The DNA's letters: not shown here
Text below: more notes on this DNA, generated by a model
Seen by the model: the letters and a program-made list of their open reading frames with translations, nothing else
The model's database searches: none
Told to the model about the DNA's origin: nothing
Numbering within the stretch: position 1 is the stretch's first letter
Origin: Nocardia fusca NBRC 14340
Lineage (GTDB): Bacteria; Actinomycetota; Actinomycetes; Mycobacteriales; Mycobacteriaceae
DNA length: 64,000 nt
Assembly (NCBI RefSeq): GCF_001618425.1
Contig: NZ_BDCU01000018.1
Span: 496,001-560,000, forward strand
Reading direction: 5' to 3'

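Noticed and set aside
29864..63910. Treating the TTG at 63910 as the start of the giant gene
   Set aside because: The frame stays open for 30 more codons to the window edge with the same helical composition, so the true start is outside.
1..64000. tRNA, rRNA or insertion-sequence genes
   Set aside because: No tRNA-like cloverleaf, rRNA segment, transposase or terminal inverted repeats were recognised by eye; a covariance-model scan would be needed to exclude small RNAs.

Overview
The DNA is uniformly GC-rich, and the gene families point to a mycolic-acid actinomycete, most likely Nocardia or a close relative. Supporting families are mycofactocin-type and NDMA-dependent dehydrogenases, a two-domain FadE-type acyl-CoA dehydrogenase, a P450, a very long mycobacterial-type (CtpH/CtpI-like) P-type ATPase, a rubber-oxygenase/MpaB-family protein and GTG/TTG starts. 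The genus is inferred from gene content, not from a marker gene. I found no rRNA, tRNA, CRISPR array or insertion sequence.

Positions 1-29.9 kb are an ordinary catabolic region. It opens with the end of a GH3 beta-glucosidase and a secreted esterase. Next come lipid and isoprenoid genes: acyl-CoA dehydrogenase, SRPBCC protein, an HpnE-like FAD enzyme divergent from an MpaB/latex-clearing-type oxygenase, two SDRs and a TesB thioesterase. They are followed by a P450, a membrane protein, a 48-residue DUF1059-type protein, a CysQ-like phosphatase, a redox group (mycofactocin-type SDR, NDMA-type alcohol dehydrogenase, MaoC hydratase), a TauE/SafE permease, a YcaQ-type DNA glycosylase-like protein, a DUF2867 epimerase-like protein and a 1549-residue P-type ATPase. 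At least five broken genes lie among them (GMC oxidoreductase, DUF574 methyltransferase, thiolase, zinc alcohol dehydrogenase, sensor-domain protein), so this stretch has been losing genes.

Positions 29.9-64 kb are one uninterrupted minus-strand reading frame of at least 11,378 codons, still open at the right edge, so its N-terminus lies outside the window. From the visible N-terminal side it carries: an alpha-helical region; a papain-like domain; a block of sigma-region-4-like and LacI-type helix-turn-helix units; a second papain-like domain; an ECF-sigma-like unit with LacI-type HTHs; two LuxR-type HTHs; a helical region; a nearly complete ECF-sigma-like unit; a long sigma-4/LacI HTH array; a third papain-like domain; an HExxH metallopeptidase-like domain; a long helical region; a fourth papain-like domain; a second HExxH domain; a complete MFS transporter; a fifth papain-like domain lacking its His; a PP2C phosphatase; a sixth papain-like domain; a bacterial sugar transferase; a seventh papain-like domain; and five aminoglycoside-phosphotransferase-like kinase modules, each with an accessory domain. 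This giant polypeptide is the outstanding feature of the window. It resembles very large toxin/effector-like proteins of Nocardiaceae that carry papain-fold deamidase domains, but the combination of tandem transcription-factor-like DNA-binding domains, a transporter, phosphatase, kinase-like repeats and possible self-processing peptidases in one chain is not explained by any system I can name.
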